DNA from: Calamus simplicifolius
Taxonomy: Eukaryota; Streptophyta; Magnoliopsida; Arecales; Arecaceae
Assembly (NCBI GenBank): GCA_900491605.1
Contig: UESW01004568.1
Coordinates: 408,584 to 472,583, forward strand
DNA: 64,000 nt
Direction: 5' to 3'
Shown here: positions 34,904-47,042 of the stretch, in pieces
Numbering within the stretch: position 1 is the first letter of the stretch
Layout of the letters: every line of letters begins with the position of its first letter
Made by a program: the position numbers and the translations under genes
The notes under the pieces: generated by a model
Told to the model about the DNA's origin: nothing
What the model saw: the letters and a program-made list of their open reading frames with translations, nothing else
The model's database searches: none

Positions 34904-36250
34904 TTACTGATAGTACCAATAGAGGTTGTCTGCATTCCAAGTGCGAGAGAGTGGCTTTTCGTCGAGTCCTTCAATCTGATATGCTCCGTGATTGAGGGCT
35001 TCGGTGACCCGATAGAGCCCTTCCCAATTTAATGATAGCTTGCTCCCCTCCATGGGTTTTGAGACCTTGGCCCACCGAAGGACCAGGTTTCCGGGGAGGA
35101 ACGCCCTGAGGCGAACTCGGGCGTTGTAATACTTTGCGGCCTTTTGGCAGTAGACATCCATCTTGAGTTGTGCCCTATCGTACGACTCCTCAACGAGGTC
35201 AAGGTTGGCCCGCAGCTAACTCGGATTGTCCTCCTTATTGTATGACTCCACCCAAGGGCTGGAGACGCCGATCTTCATAGGGATGACGGCCTCCGATCCG
35301 AATACGAGACTAAAAGGAGTTTCTTCGATGGGAGTCTGTGGCGTCATGTGGTATGCCCACAACATGTTCGGAAGCTCCTCCACCCATCTTCCCTTGAAGT
35401 CATACAGATGCGTTCTAAGCCCTTAAAGGATTATCCAGTTTGTAACCTCGACTACCCCATTCGTTTGTGGATGATCGACAGAAGTAAACCATTGGCAAAT
35501 GTTCATCTCGGCGCAGAATTCTTTAAAGGGGACATTGTCGAACTGTCGGCCGTTGTCGATGATGAGAGTATGGAGCAACCCAAATCGGCAAATGATAGAA
35601 TTCTAAAAGAAAGATCTTACCTTGTCCTCGATGATCTTGGCGAGTGCCTCAGCCTCTACCCACTTGATGAAGTAATCGATGGCGACGAGTAGAAACTTTC
35701 GTTGATCAAAGGCAGGGGGAATGGTCCCAGGATGTCCATCCTCCACTGGGCAAAGGGCCATGGAGACGATAGAGGGCTAAGCTGGGAAGTCGGCTGTTGC
35801 TGAATGTTGGCATGTCGCTGGCAGCTATCACACTTTCGAACCAACTCGGTAGCATCTTCCCACATGGTAGGCCAGTAGTATCCTTGGCGGAGGCCTTGTA
35901 CGCTAGCGCTCTGCTCCCCAGATGGTTTTCACAGATGCCTTCATGGATCTCGCGGAGGATGTAGTCGGCATCTACAGGGCCAATGCACTTGAGGAGGGGA
36001 TGGGAGAAAGACCTCCGGTATAGTTGCCCGTCGAGCACCAAAAACTTAGAAGCCTGCCATCTGAGTAGCTTGGCCTCTGCAAGGTCAATAGGAAGAGTAC
36101 CGTCGATGAGGTATCGGGTGTATGTATCCATCCAAGTGGACTCTTGGTTGATTGGTAGAGCCTCCTCCACCACGTCGATGCTCGAAGCCTCCAATGCTCC
36201 ATGTAAGTCCTCCCTAGAGCCTCGTTGGCCGAAGTGGCCAGTCGGGACAA
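34904..36250 (-). pseudogene. Ty3/gypsy integrase region, broken
   Basis: The zinc-binding HHCC part is visible around 35990-35830 (REIHEGICENHLG, later CDSCQRHAN). The catalytic core starts near 35780 (WRMDILGPFP), and the third part (34904-35161) includes YYNARVRLRAFLPGNLVLR and NWEGLYRVTE. No chromodomain is seen, as expected for Tat. The frame is interrupted several times (for example near 35700 and 35420). Confidence 0.8.
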
Positions 36251-36885
36251 GGCATCAGCTCTGGCATTCTTGTCCCTGGGGATGTAGCTGACACTGAAGT
36301 GAGAAAAGAATGGGGTCTATGATTGGGCCTTACTCAGATAGCGGGACATGATGGGGTCCCGGGCCTCGTACTCTTCAGCAATTTGCCCGGAGACGAGTTG
36401 GGAGTCGATGAATGCTTTGAGGTGCTTTACTCCGAGCTCCTTGGCGAACTTTATTCTTGCCAGCAAAGCTTCATACTCTGCTTAATTATTGGTGGCTAGA
36501 AAGAGGAACTGAAGGGCGTACTCCACCACTATTCCCACCGGGCTAGCGAGGATGAGGCCAACTCCGCAATCTTGGGAATTTGATGCGATGTTCATGTGGA
36601 GGATACAGTCTTCCCTCCCTATCTCGGACGTAGCATCTGAGGGTGCCAAGCAGGGCTCCTCTAGCCACTCTCCAGCCTAGGTGCACTCGACTAGGAAGTC
36701 TGCCAAGACCTAGGACTTTATGACCGACCTCGGTCAGAATGACAGTTGAACTCCCCCAACCTATAGCCTACTTCACTAGCCAGCTAGAGGAGTCAGGATG
36801 AGACAGGATTGCCCTGAGCGGTTGGTTCGTGAGCACCACGATCGGGTGGGCTTGGAATAAGGCCTGAGATGTTGAGTAGAGATGA
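36200..36885 (-). pseudogene. Second (archaeal-type) RNase H domain, broken
   Basis: On the minus strand, fragments such as AEYEALLARIKFAKELGVKH and SYIPRDKNARADALSRLA surround an in-frame stop near 36482. A second RNase H located between the reverse-transcriptase-linked RNase H and the integrase is characteristic of the Tat lineage. Confidence 0.7.
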
Positions 36886-37591
36886 TCAGCATGAAATAAT
36901 TTTTTTGATTTTGGAATACCTGGTTTCTATATCGTGAAGCACTTTACTAGTGTAGTAGACAGGCCTCTGCGTTTCATCGGTGTTAACGCGAATGAGCACA
37001 AAGCTGACTGCCTCGGGGGACGCCGCGAGGTAGAAAAAGAGTTTTTCTCCCTCCATCAACTTGGATAGCAATGGTGAAGTTGACAGGAACTCTTTTAGTC
37101 CATCGAAGGCTCTCTGGTACTCTTCCGTCCACTCGAAGCCATTGACCTTGCGCAAGGCTTTGAAGAAAGATAGACATCTCTCTGCTGACTTCGATAGAAA
37201 AAGTCTCAGAGCTGCCACTCTTTCGGTAAGCCGTTGCACCTCCTTCTTGCTGGCCGGCGGCCTCATGTCGATGATGGCACAGATCTTCATTGGATTGGCT
37301 TTGATTCCCTGCTGTGTCACCATGAAGCCCAGGAACTTGCCCGTCGTGATTTCGAAGGTGCACTTCCGCAAGTTCAGTTTCATCTGGTAGTGGCGAAGGT
37401 TGCTAAAGGTCTCCGCCAGGTCAGTAACATGGTTATCAGTATAGATACTTTTGGTAAGCATGTCATCCATGTGCACCTCCATGTTACGTCCGATTTGATC
37501 CTTGAAGACTTTATTCATCAGCCTCTGATACGTGGCCCCTTCATTCTTCAGTCCGAAGGGCATTACTTTGTAGCAATAGACACCCTTCTCG
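36886..37591 (-). pseudogene. Gypsy reverse transcriptase 3' half and RNase H
   Basis: MPFGLKNEGATYQRLMNKVF, then the catalytic box HMDDM at about 37473-37459 (usually YVDDM in this family), then FLGFMVTQQGI and the RNase H start (FFYLAASPEAVSFVLIR). The frame is open for 225 codons. It is joined directly to the copia-1 LTR at 37592, with the TCTCG duplication at 37587-37591. Confidence 0.88.
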
Positions 37592-39243
37592 TGTAGGGTT
37601 ACGGAATAGAAAATCCTAATCTAATTGGAATAAAATGGCAGCGGGAACAAAATAAATTTATTCCATAACCCCCACCAAGAATCACATGCATTTCATAAAA
37701 CCGAAAGAAGGATAAACAAAATTATTACCTTTTTTTGATCAATATGTAATCCGTCTGTTCTTGTGTTGAGTTTGCTCGGATCTTCAAAGGTGCTGCCTTT
37801 CAGAAAGATGACCACCCTCTACAAGTATCCACACACGAATGAACACCAAAATAGTTTTGAATGCTAGTTCAACAAGTCCATTTTTCACAAAAATGAACCA
37901 TATTTCCAACTCTCTGTTTATCCATTTTTAAGGCAGAAGACACGACGCTTCAAAAGCCCCAATCAACATAACCTTTAAATGCCCAATCGATATGACCTTT
38001 CAAATGCCCAATCGACGTGACCTTTCAAATGCCCCATAGACTTTAAAATGTACATATCATATATATATATATATACACAATCTGATAGTGGTTTTTGGTT
38101 CACTAGGATTTTAATTAATATTTATTTAAAACTCCTTTTAAATAATGACAATTTGAATCCTTGTCCTTACAAAATAAGGATTTAAATTTTTAACCAAAAA
38201 CCTTTATGGATTATTTCCTTATCCAATAAGAAAATATAACAAATCAATTACTTATCATAATTTAAATTAAAATTTAAATTTTCTCAAAATTAAACTCGAA
38301 TCTAAATGATAACTAATTATTATTTGTAATTTAAAATAATCTCATCATTTTAAATTACTATAGAGAGTAACAAACCGTAACCATTATTGTCCGTTCTTAG
38401 TGTGCGACCCTATAGGTTAATTAACGTTGGCAGTAGGCCTAAATTACATTTTGATCCTACAAGTCATAAGCGGCCTCTAGCAAGACATTATGACTACCCA
38501 AGTTAAATGAAAAGCTCATGTTCTGAGACAACCTTAAAGTAGCCATTGACATAATCCTTTTGTCACATGATATCTTGATAGAATATAAGGCATGGATAAA
38601 GTCAACCTTATATCACTCTATCTTTAATTTCTTGAAACCCAATTAGACTGACTAGACAAATGATATTGATCTCCATCAATTCATTTGAGCATGGCCATGC
38701 ATTTCTCAGTCTCAATCATCGAGGGGCCCAGAGATATCTCTCTTATAATAAGAGGGACAAATTCCATCTTAATCACTCATATCTCACTACATGATTCTTA
38801 TTATGTTCAATCATAATCTTTATAATCATCCAGTTAAAGACAACGTTTGATTATGTCAAAACATAATATTCCTCATGTTGAGAACTATAGCAATCTCAGG
38901 TCTAAGGATTTAATGACACAGCTACTAGAGATTAACTTATGACTTTGATCCATGTATTAATCTCAAGGCGGGTCTTGTCCAATATTTGTTCTCAACAAAT
39001 ACATATAAATTTGATTTGTATCTCATACACATATTCATCCCATGAATATCAATCAAATTTCATACTAATCTTAATTTATTGTTATTCCCACAATAATAAC
39101 TGATTAGGGACATTTAGAATAATTCATAATATTATTCAAGGACATTATTATATAATAAACATGCAAATTATGATAATAGTAAATGCTCATAAATATTCAA
39201 AATACCATGTCCATACAATAGGCCTAGGGCACTATTACTAACA
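37592..39243 (-). repeat. 3' LTR of copia-1 (1,652 bp)
   Basis: On the minus strand it starts TGTTAGTAATAGTGCCC and ends AACCCTACA. It contains three adjacent copies of a unit of about 25 bp (CAATCGA(C/T)(G/A)TGACCTTTCA-like, near 37970-38035). The other LTR has two. Confidence 0.93.
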
Positions 39244-39254
39244 ATCTCCCACTT
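39244..39254 (-). promoter_or_regulatory. Polypurine tract of copia-1
   Basis: AAGTGGGAGAT on the minus strand, immediately before the 3' LTR. Confidence 0.85.
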
Positions 39255-39257
39255 GCA

Positions 39258-42200
39258 CTAGGCCCACTCATCAATGTATCTAATACCTATGAACCTAGCA
39301 TGACGATCATGCTTTGCTTGTGGTAGAGGCTTAGTCAATGGATCAGCAACATTGTCATCTGTTGGAACTCTGCATATTTTTACGTCACCTCTCTCAATGA
39401 TTTCTCGAATGAGATGATAACGCCTAAGAATGTATTTGGATCGCTGATGTAACCGAGGTTCCTTTGCTTGTGCGATAGCACCATTATTGTCACAATGAAC
39501 ATTAACAGGATTTGTGATGCTAGGAACCACTCCAAGGTCAGTAATGAACTTCTTGATCCAAACTGCTTCCTTTGCTGCATCAGATGCTGCTATGTATTCA
39601 GCTTCAGTTGTAGAATCAGCAACAGTGCTTTGCTTCGAACTTTTTCGGCTAACAGCACCACCATTTAAACAAAACACATATCCTGACTGCGATCGGAAAT
39701 CATCTTTGTCAGATTGAAAGCTTGCATCTGTGTAACCACTTACAACCAGTTCATCTTCCAATCCACCATACACCAAGAACATATCTTTAGATCTTCTCAG
39801 ATACTTAAGAATGTTCTTGACAGCCGTCCAGTGACTCTCACCGGGATCTGACTAGTATCTACTCATTATGCTTAAAGCATAAGAGACATCTGGTCTAGTG
39901 CACAACATAGCATACATGATAGATCCTATTACTGAAGCATAAGGAATCTTACTCATGCGCTCTCGCTCATCTTTTGTGTTAGGACACTGAGATTTGCTAA
40001 GTGTAATACCATGAGATATAGGCAAGTATCCTCTCTTGGAATCTTGCATACTGAACCTTTTCAGTACTTTGTCTATGTAAGTACTTTGACTTAGACCAAT
40101 CAGCCTCTTAGATCTATCTCTATAGATCTTTATCCCTAGGATATAGGCAGCTTCGCCTAAGTCTTTCATTGAGAAACATTTTTCTAACCAAGACTTGACA
40201 CTCTGCAAGATAGGGATATCATTCCCAATGAGTAAAATGTCATCAACATATAAGACCAGAAATACAATGGCGCTCCCACTAACTTTCTTGTAAACACAAG
40301 GTTCATCTTCATTTTTGATAAATCCAAACTATTTGACTGATTCATCAAAATGAAGATTCCAACTCCGAGAAGCCTGCTTCAAACCATAAATGGATCTTTG
40401 AAGCTTGCATACTTTACTAGAATTCTCAGGTTGTACAAAACCCTCAGGTTGTGTCATGTACACATCCTCAAGTAGGTTTCCATTAAGAAACGCAGTTTTA
40501 ACATCCATTTGCCAAATCTCATAGTCATAATATGCAGCAATGGCAATGAGAATTCTAATAGACTTAAGCATGGCTACAGGTGAAAAAGTTCAATCATAGT
40601 CTATACCATGAGTTTGTTTGAAACCTTTTGCAACTAGCCTTGCTTTGTAAGTATGTACTTTACCATCCATGTCAGTTTTATTTTTGAAAACCCATTTGCA
40701 CCCAATGGTCTTTGTACCTTCAGGTGGCTCAATCAAGGTCCATACCTGATTATCATACATGGATTGAATTTCAGACTTCATGGCCTCTAACCATTTCTCA
40801 GAGTCTGGATCTAACATAGCCTCTTGATAAGTAGTAGGTTCATTTTGATCCACTAACAATACATCATGATTATCAGTCACAAGAAATCCATATCTCTCGG
40901 GCTCATGATGTATCCTATCAGATCTACGTAATTTTTGTGCTACAGGTGGTGTGACAACAGTGGTTTGTTGACTTTGAGCATCCACAGGCGGTTCAATGTT
41001 ATCTTGTGGTTCTCGAATTTCTTCGATTTGTACCTTGCTCCCACTGGTTCCTTTAGAAATAAATTCCTTTTCTAGAAAGATACCATTTCGAGCAACAAAC
41101 ACTTTATTCTCAATGTGATTGTAAAAGTAGTATCCTTTAGTCTCTTTAGGATACCCCACAAAAGAACATTTGTCAGACTTGGGTTCCAGCTTATTTGAAA
41201 CTTGACGTTTTACATAAGCTTCACAACCCCAAATCTTAAGAAAAGACAAACTGAACTTTTTACCATTCCACATCTCATATGGCATCTTTTCAACCGCTTT
41301 GGTTGGAACTCGATTTAGTGTGAACGCAGCTGTTTCAAGTGCATAACCCTAAAAGGTAAGTGGAAGATCCGTTAGACTCATCATAAATCGAACCATATCT
41401 AATAAAGTTCGATTCCTTTTTTCAGACACACCATTCCATTGTGGTGTTCCAGGAGGAGTAAGTTATGGAATGATTCCACAACTTCTAAGATGGTCATAAA
41501 AATCTTGGCTCAAATATTCTCCATCTCGATCAGATCGAAGTGCCTTGATTGTCTTGCCAAGTTGGTTTTGTACTTCATTTTGATAAGATTTGAACATTTC
41601 AAATGATTCAGATTTGTGTCTCATCAAGTAGACATAACCATATCTACTGAAGTCATCAGTAAATGTAATGAAGTACTTGTAACCTCCTTTGGCATCTAAA
41701 CTTAATGGTCCACATACATCTGTATGTATTAGGCCCAATAATTCATTGGCCCTTTCACTGTGTCCAGTAAAGGGATCCTTTGTCATCTTACCTAATAGAC
41801 AAGATTCACATGTATCATATGATTCAAAATCAAATGAGTTCAAAAGTCCATCTTGATGGAGTTTTGATATGTGTTTCTCATTTATATGGCCAAGGCGACA
41901 ATGCCAAAGATAGGTTGAATTTAAGTAATTGGACTTAAATTTCTTGGTAGTTATGTTATAGATAGAAGAATTGTTGGATTTTTGAAGATTCATAACATAA
42001 AGACCATCTAGTAATTCGGCATTTGCATAGAACATGTCTTTATGATAAATGGAGCAATTATTATTCTTAATAATAAAAGAAAAACCATCATTATCCAAAC
42101 AAGAAATTGAAATAATATTCATACACATTGTAGGAACATAAAAGCAATTGTTCAAAATTAACAAAAGCCCATTGGGCAAAGAAAGTTCGTAACTTCCTAC

Positions 42201-42596
42201 AGCTAAAGCAGCAACTTTTGCTTCATTGCCTACTCGAAGATCAACTTCACCCTTCTTCAGTTGTCTACTCCTTTTGAGTCCCTGCACATTTGTGCAAATG
42301 TGAGATCCACATCCAGTATCTAATACCCAGGAACTAGAAGGAGAAATATTAATCTCTATAACATAAATACCTGAAGAACCGGTCTCACCAGTCTTCTTCT
42401 TCTTCGTTAGATCCTCCAAATACAGCTTGCAGTTTCTCTTCCAATGACCAGGTTCATTGCAAAAGAAACAGACACCCTCCTTTGGGGCTTTAGCCTTGGG
42501 TTTAGGATTGGGCTTGGGTTGAGCATTGGACTTTCCAGTCCTTCCCTTACCCTTTCCTTTTCTTTTCTTCATAAAGCCCTTTCCCTTTTGAACCAT
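39258..42596 (-). pseudogene. Copia-1 pol (protease, integrase, reverse transcriptase, RNase H), broken by stops
   Basis: The zinc knuckle CFFCNEPGHWKRNC lies in the first part (42596-41463). It is followed by the protease motif VLDTGCGSHIC, the GAG-pre-integrase CRLGHINEKH and the integrase start HTDVCGPL. Then come the later integrase part (41285-40590), reverse transcriptase (MDVKTAFLNGNLLEDVYM, 40571 on; the polymerase box lies between 40328 and 40209) and RNase H (39782-39258, EAEYIAASDAAKEAVWIKK). In-frame stops occur at 41463-41465, 41349-41351, about 40579, about 40328 and 39852-39854. In copia-2 those codons encode Gln, Trp, Glu, Ser and Gln. Confidence 0.9.
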
Positions 42597-42626
42597 TAGA
42601 ACATGGCCAGGCTTGGACTTAATATT

Positions 42627-43229
42627 CTATTCAGCAGTTTTAAGCATCGTATGCAGCTCAGAAATTGATTTGTCCATTTCATTCATGTTATAGTTCATGA
42701 TAAACTGGTCATAACTATCAGGAAGTGAATTTAGGATCAAATATGTTGCCAACTCTTGGCTTAATGGAAATCCAAGCCTATCAAGGTGCTCAATATAGCC
42801 TTTCATTTTCAACACATGAGCGCTAACTGAAGCACCCTCAGCCATTTTGCAAGAGTGCAATGCCTTGGTAGTATCATACCTTTCTTGCCTTGCTTGTTGC
42901 TGGAACATTTCCTTTAGATTGACAATCATATCATAAGTTTCCATGTTTTTTAAATCTTTCTGAAGTTCAGAACTCATGGTAGCTAGCATCAAGCATGCAA
43001 CATCAATAGAGTCATTATGATGCTTCTCATAAGCATTCTTCTCAGCTCTAGAAGCATTATCGGCTGGTTCTTCAGGGTGAGGTTGATCCAGGACATAAAG
43101 CTTCCTTTCTTGTTTGAGAACAATTCTCAAATTTTGAAACCAGTCAAGGAAGTTAGTCCCAGTAAGTTTGTCCTTCGCAAGGATTGATCGCAGTGACATA
43201 GTGGAATTGTTATCATTGTTGTTTGCCAT
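42627..43229 (-). pseudogene. Copia-1 gag
   Basis: 200 codons from MANNNDNNSTMSLRS, the UBN2-type gag of plant copia elements that forms the nucleocapsid-like particle. It ends at a TAG (42627-42629) just before the linker to the zinc knuckle, where family members usually read on. That suggests a nonsense change rather than a natural end. ATG 43229 is the first in the frame and follows a leader of about 1.4 kb. Confidence 0.85.
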
Positions 43230-44604
43230 CTACAATAAATGCAAAGTTCGTTAAGTATTTTGATTATGAAAAACTCCCACTAAATTAACAACCCTCAATG
43301 ATAATAATCATATCAATTTAGTGAGCTAAGATCCATATTTATACTCAACTTTAAGTCAGCTTTGGCATGACACTTAAAATTAAGTTTTTTAGGTAGGTAA
43401 CTCTTACCAATTGCAACTCATGCAATTCTTAGAAATTTATGGGATTTTGACATCATATGTCCCAGCATGTTTAAATCCCATCTCATGCCATTAGGCCCAA
43501 AACCGTTTTGATAACCTAATTAAGTTAAACCATTTTAAATATATGGGTAGCACCATTACCCATCTTGCCTCACTAATGTAACCTAATGTACTTCTACTTT
43601 GGTAGAACCCACATTAAGGTGATAAAAGCCTTGACAAGTGTTCAAATATGGATGGCATGTCAACTTAAAATTTTATGTGAGGGATCTAGATAAATCTTAA
43701 TTTTTAATTAATAGATCCCATCATGCATTTAGTATCACATACTTAATGATATCATACATAGCATCACATACTCATGAAACATCATACATAGCATCTCATA
43801 CATGTATATAATAAACGTGTCATAGTATGGCCTTATCTAGATTGATCTTCATAAGCCAATATGAAGATCAATGGTCAATCCTAGGTAATAATGAGCAACA
43901 CTATAATGTCTACTTGACCATCATCTTGTGCATAGACACCTAGCTCCTCCATAATCATGGTTGGATTGCAGGACTTCAAATGGCACGCAGGCCATATATA
44001 ATAATTACAACCCTTGTAAAAGAATAATAAAAACCTACCAATCATATTGGTCACAAGGCCATACCATGCACCATACAAAGCAACACACCATGCAAAACAT
44101 ATCATGTTATCATAGAGCATATATATTGCATTAAAGAAAATATGTAGTAATAGGCGTGTTGTTTAAAACCAATTAAATTTATAAGGTGCTCTGATTAGGT
44201 AGTACTGCAGTTCCTAAAATTTGGAGATACAATAAAGTTTCATCCTAAAATTTGATTTTATTGATCTCATCAATAAATTTAAGGCTTACATCCGCACCAC
44301 CATAAACAGCAATTGATAAATCCTTATTGATATGTGAATTCAGTTCACGTATTAATCTAATTAAGGCAACACCGAAATCATATATCATGCTATTAAACAC
44401 TTTAATTGCAATATCCCATTCGGATTCTTAATCATATTAACGAATCCTTACATAAAATAGATTCATCAATTAACACCTTAGAAAACCTATTATATATGCA
44501 AACACTAATATCATATATATATATATACAAGAACAAACCATGCCAAGATCATATACATCTCATACATATAATCAAACATGGCAGTTTCGATTTTTATGAA
44601 AACG
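43230..44604 (-). other. Copia-1 untranslated leader
   Basis: Non-coding AT-rich DNA between primer site and gag. The small ORF at 43881-44120 is unsupported. Confidence 0.7.
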
Positions 44605-44610
44605 CAAGTG

Positions 44611-44622
44611 GCTCTGATACCA
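44611..44622 (-). promoter_or_regulatory. Primer-binding site of copia-1
   Basis: TGGTATCAGAGC on the minus strand, complementary to the 3' end of initiator-Met tRNA, one base from the 5' LTR end. Confidence 0.95.
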
Positions 44623-44623
44623 C

Positions 44624-46232
44624 TGTAGGGTTACGAATAGAAAATCCCAATCGAATTGGAATAAAATGGCAACGGGAACAAAATAAATTTATTCCATAAT
44701 CCCCATCAAGAATCACATGCATTTCATAAAACCGAAAGAAGGATAAACAAAATTATTACTTTTTGTTGATCAGTATGTAATCCGTCTGTTCTTGTATTGA
44801 GTTTGCTCGGATCTTCAAAGGTGCTGTCTTTCAGAAAGACGACCACCCTCTACAAGTATCCACACACGAACGGACACCAAAATAGTTTTGAATGCTAGTT
44901 CAACAAGTCCATTTTTCACAAAAATGAACCATATTTCAACTCTCTGTTTATCCATTTTTAAGGCAGAAGACACGACGCTTCAAAAGCCCCAATCGACATA
45001 ACCTTTTAAATGTCCAATCGACGTGACCTTTCAAATGCCCCACAGACTTTAAAACGTACATATCATATATACAAGTCTGACAGTGGTTTTTGATTCACTA
45101 GGATTTTAATTAATATTTATTTAAAACTCTTTTAAATAATGACAATTTGAATCCTTGTCCTTACAAAATAAGGATTTAAATTTTTAACCAAAAACCTTTA
45201 TGGATTATTTCCTTATCCAATAAGAAAATATAACAAATTAATTACTTGTCATAATTTAAATTATGAATTTAAATTTTCTCAAAATTAAATTCGAATCTAA
45301 ATGATAACTAATTATTATTTGTAATTTAAAATAATCTCATCATTTTAAATTACTATAGAGAGTAACAAACCGTAACAATTATTGTCCGTTCTTAGTGTGC
45401 AACCCTATAGGTTCAATTAACGTTGGCAGTAGGCCTAAATCACATTTTGATCCTACAAGTCATAAGCGGCCTCTAGTAAGACATTATGACTACCCAAGTT
45501 AAATGAAAAGCTCATGTTCCGAGACAACCTTAAAATAGCCATTGACATAATCCTTTTGTCACATAATATCTTGATAGAATATAAGGCATGGATAAAGTCA
45601 ACTTTATATCACTCTATCTTTAATTTCTCGAAACCCAATTAGACTGACTAGACAAATGATATTGATCTCCATCAATTCATTTGAGCATGGCCATGCATTT
45701 CTCAGTCTCAATCATCGAGGGGCCCAGAGATATCTCTCTTATAAGAGAACAAATTTTATCTTAATCACTCATATCTCACTACATGATTCTTATTATGTTC
45801 AATCATAATCTTTATAATCATCTGGTTAAAGACAACGTTTGATTATGTCAAAACATAATATTCCTCATGTTAGAACTATAGCAATCTCAGGTCTAAGGAT
45901 TTAATGACATAGCTACTAGAGATTAACTTATGACTTTGATCCATGTATTAATCTCAAGGCGGGTCTTGTCCAATATTTGTTCTCAACAAATACATATAAA
46001 TTTGATTTGTATCTCATACACATATTCATCCCATGAATATCAATCAAATTTCATACTAATCTTAGTTTTTTGTTATTCCCACAACAATAACCGATTAGGG
46101 ACATTTAGAATAATTCATAATATTATTCAAGGACATTATTATATAATAAACATGCAAATTATAATAATAGTAAATGCTCATAAATATTCAAAATACCATG
46201 GCCGTATTAGGCCTAGGGCACTATTACTAACA
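44624..46232 (-). repeat. 5' LTR of copia-1 (1,609 bp)
   Basis: It aligns with 37592-39243 and has the same ends. It differs by many single-base changes, mostly transitions, a shorter TATA run and one fewer 25-bp unit. The insertion is therefore not recent. Confidence 0.93.
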
Positions 46233-46620
46233 TCTCGGTCACGAAGAAAGTGGCCTTCTCATCCGTCGGATCTATCTTTATCTGGTTGTATCCCGAGAAG
46301 GCATCCATGAAGCTGAGCATCTCGTGGCCATATGTGGGGTCCATCAGCTGATCGATTCGGGGCAGTGGGAAGCTGTCCTTAGGGCATGCCTTGTTGAGGT
46401 TAGTAAAGTCGACACACATCCTCCAGCTATCATTGGCCTTACGAACTATAACCATGTTGGCCAGCCAGTCAGAGTAGTGGGCCTTTCGGATGTGGCCGGT
46501 GGCTATTAGCTTACGCACCTCCTCGTCGATGACCCTTTGCTGCTCAGGGGCGAAGCTTCTCTTCTTCTGCTGGACTGGCCGACTTTGGATTGATGTTGAG
46601 CTTGTGAGTGATCATCTCTG
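46213..46620 (-). pseudogene. Gypsy reverse transcriptase 5' half
   Basis: DSWRMCVDFTNLNKACPKDS and MDAFSGYNQIKI are the first conserved boxes of the Ty3/gypsy polymerase. The gypsy reading continues to 46233. The remaining codons to 46213 belong to the inserted LTR. The second half resumes at 37591 on the other side of copia-1. Confidence 0.9.
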
Positions 46621-47042
46621 TCGGTATGCCTGGCATGTCTGACGCTGACTAAGCAAAGACATTCGAGTTGGTCCGTAAGATGGCGAGGAGTCGGTTTCTT
46701 GCCTCTTTGGGAGAAGTATTCCAACTCGGACCATCTTCGTCGGGTCCTCCCCCAGCGGGAAGGTCAGCAAGCGCTTGCCCGATTCCCCTCTCCTCTCTAA
46801 GTCTTTGGGATCAAGTAACTTGGGCACCGGTGAAGCAATCACCTCCTGGGGACTAGGAGCCATATGATAACATAATGGCACCGGACTTCGTTCCCCATGC
46901 ATCTCCTCGACTCCTTTACTGGTGGAAAATCTTACAAGTAGTCTCTTGATGGAAATGATGGCATCCAAGAGGTTTAGGCTGGGTCTCCCAAGAATGGCAT
47001 TGGAGGCTAGGGGGCTCGAACAACGAGAATCTTTATGAAAAC
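46621..47042 (-). pseudogene. Gypsy aspartic-protease region, 3' part
   Basis: On the minus strand, NAILGRPSLNLLDAIISIKR and LLVRFSTSKGVEEMHGE match the stretch that follows the protease active site in Tat-type polyproteins. It is cut at 47042 by the LTR of the Sirevirus-like element. Gag is not in the window. Confidence 0.7.

Larger units (their letters stand above)
37592..46232 (-). mobile_element. Copia-1: full-length Ty1/copia retrotransposon nested in the gypsy element
   Basis: 8,641 bp with LTRs at both ends, TCTCG target-site duplication (37587-37591 and 46233-46237), an initiator-Met tRNA primer site and a polypurine tract. On the minus strand the order is gag, protease, integrase, reverse transcriptase, RNase H, which is the copia order. 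Several stop codons make it inactive. It shares many stretches with copia-2 (for example YLMRHKSESFEMFK), so the two are related families with different LTRs. Confidence 0.96.
31002..47042 (-). mobile_element. Tat-type Ty3/gypsy retrotransposon, minus strand, partial and interrupted
   Basis: In element order (right to left) the window shows protease, the first half of reverse transcriptase, an 8.6-kb copia insertion, the rest of reverse transcriptase with RNase H, a second (archaeal-type) RNase H, integrase, a 24-bp minisatellite, an antisense ORF, a polypurine tract and the 3' LTR. The extra RNase H, the long 3' region and the antisense ORF are hallmarks of the Tat lineage. Gag and the 5' LTR would lie beyond the Sirevirus-like insertion at 47043, outside the window. 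The coding region holds many stops and frameshifts, so the copy is dead. Confidence 0.85.
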
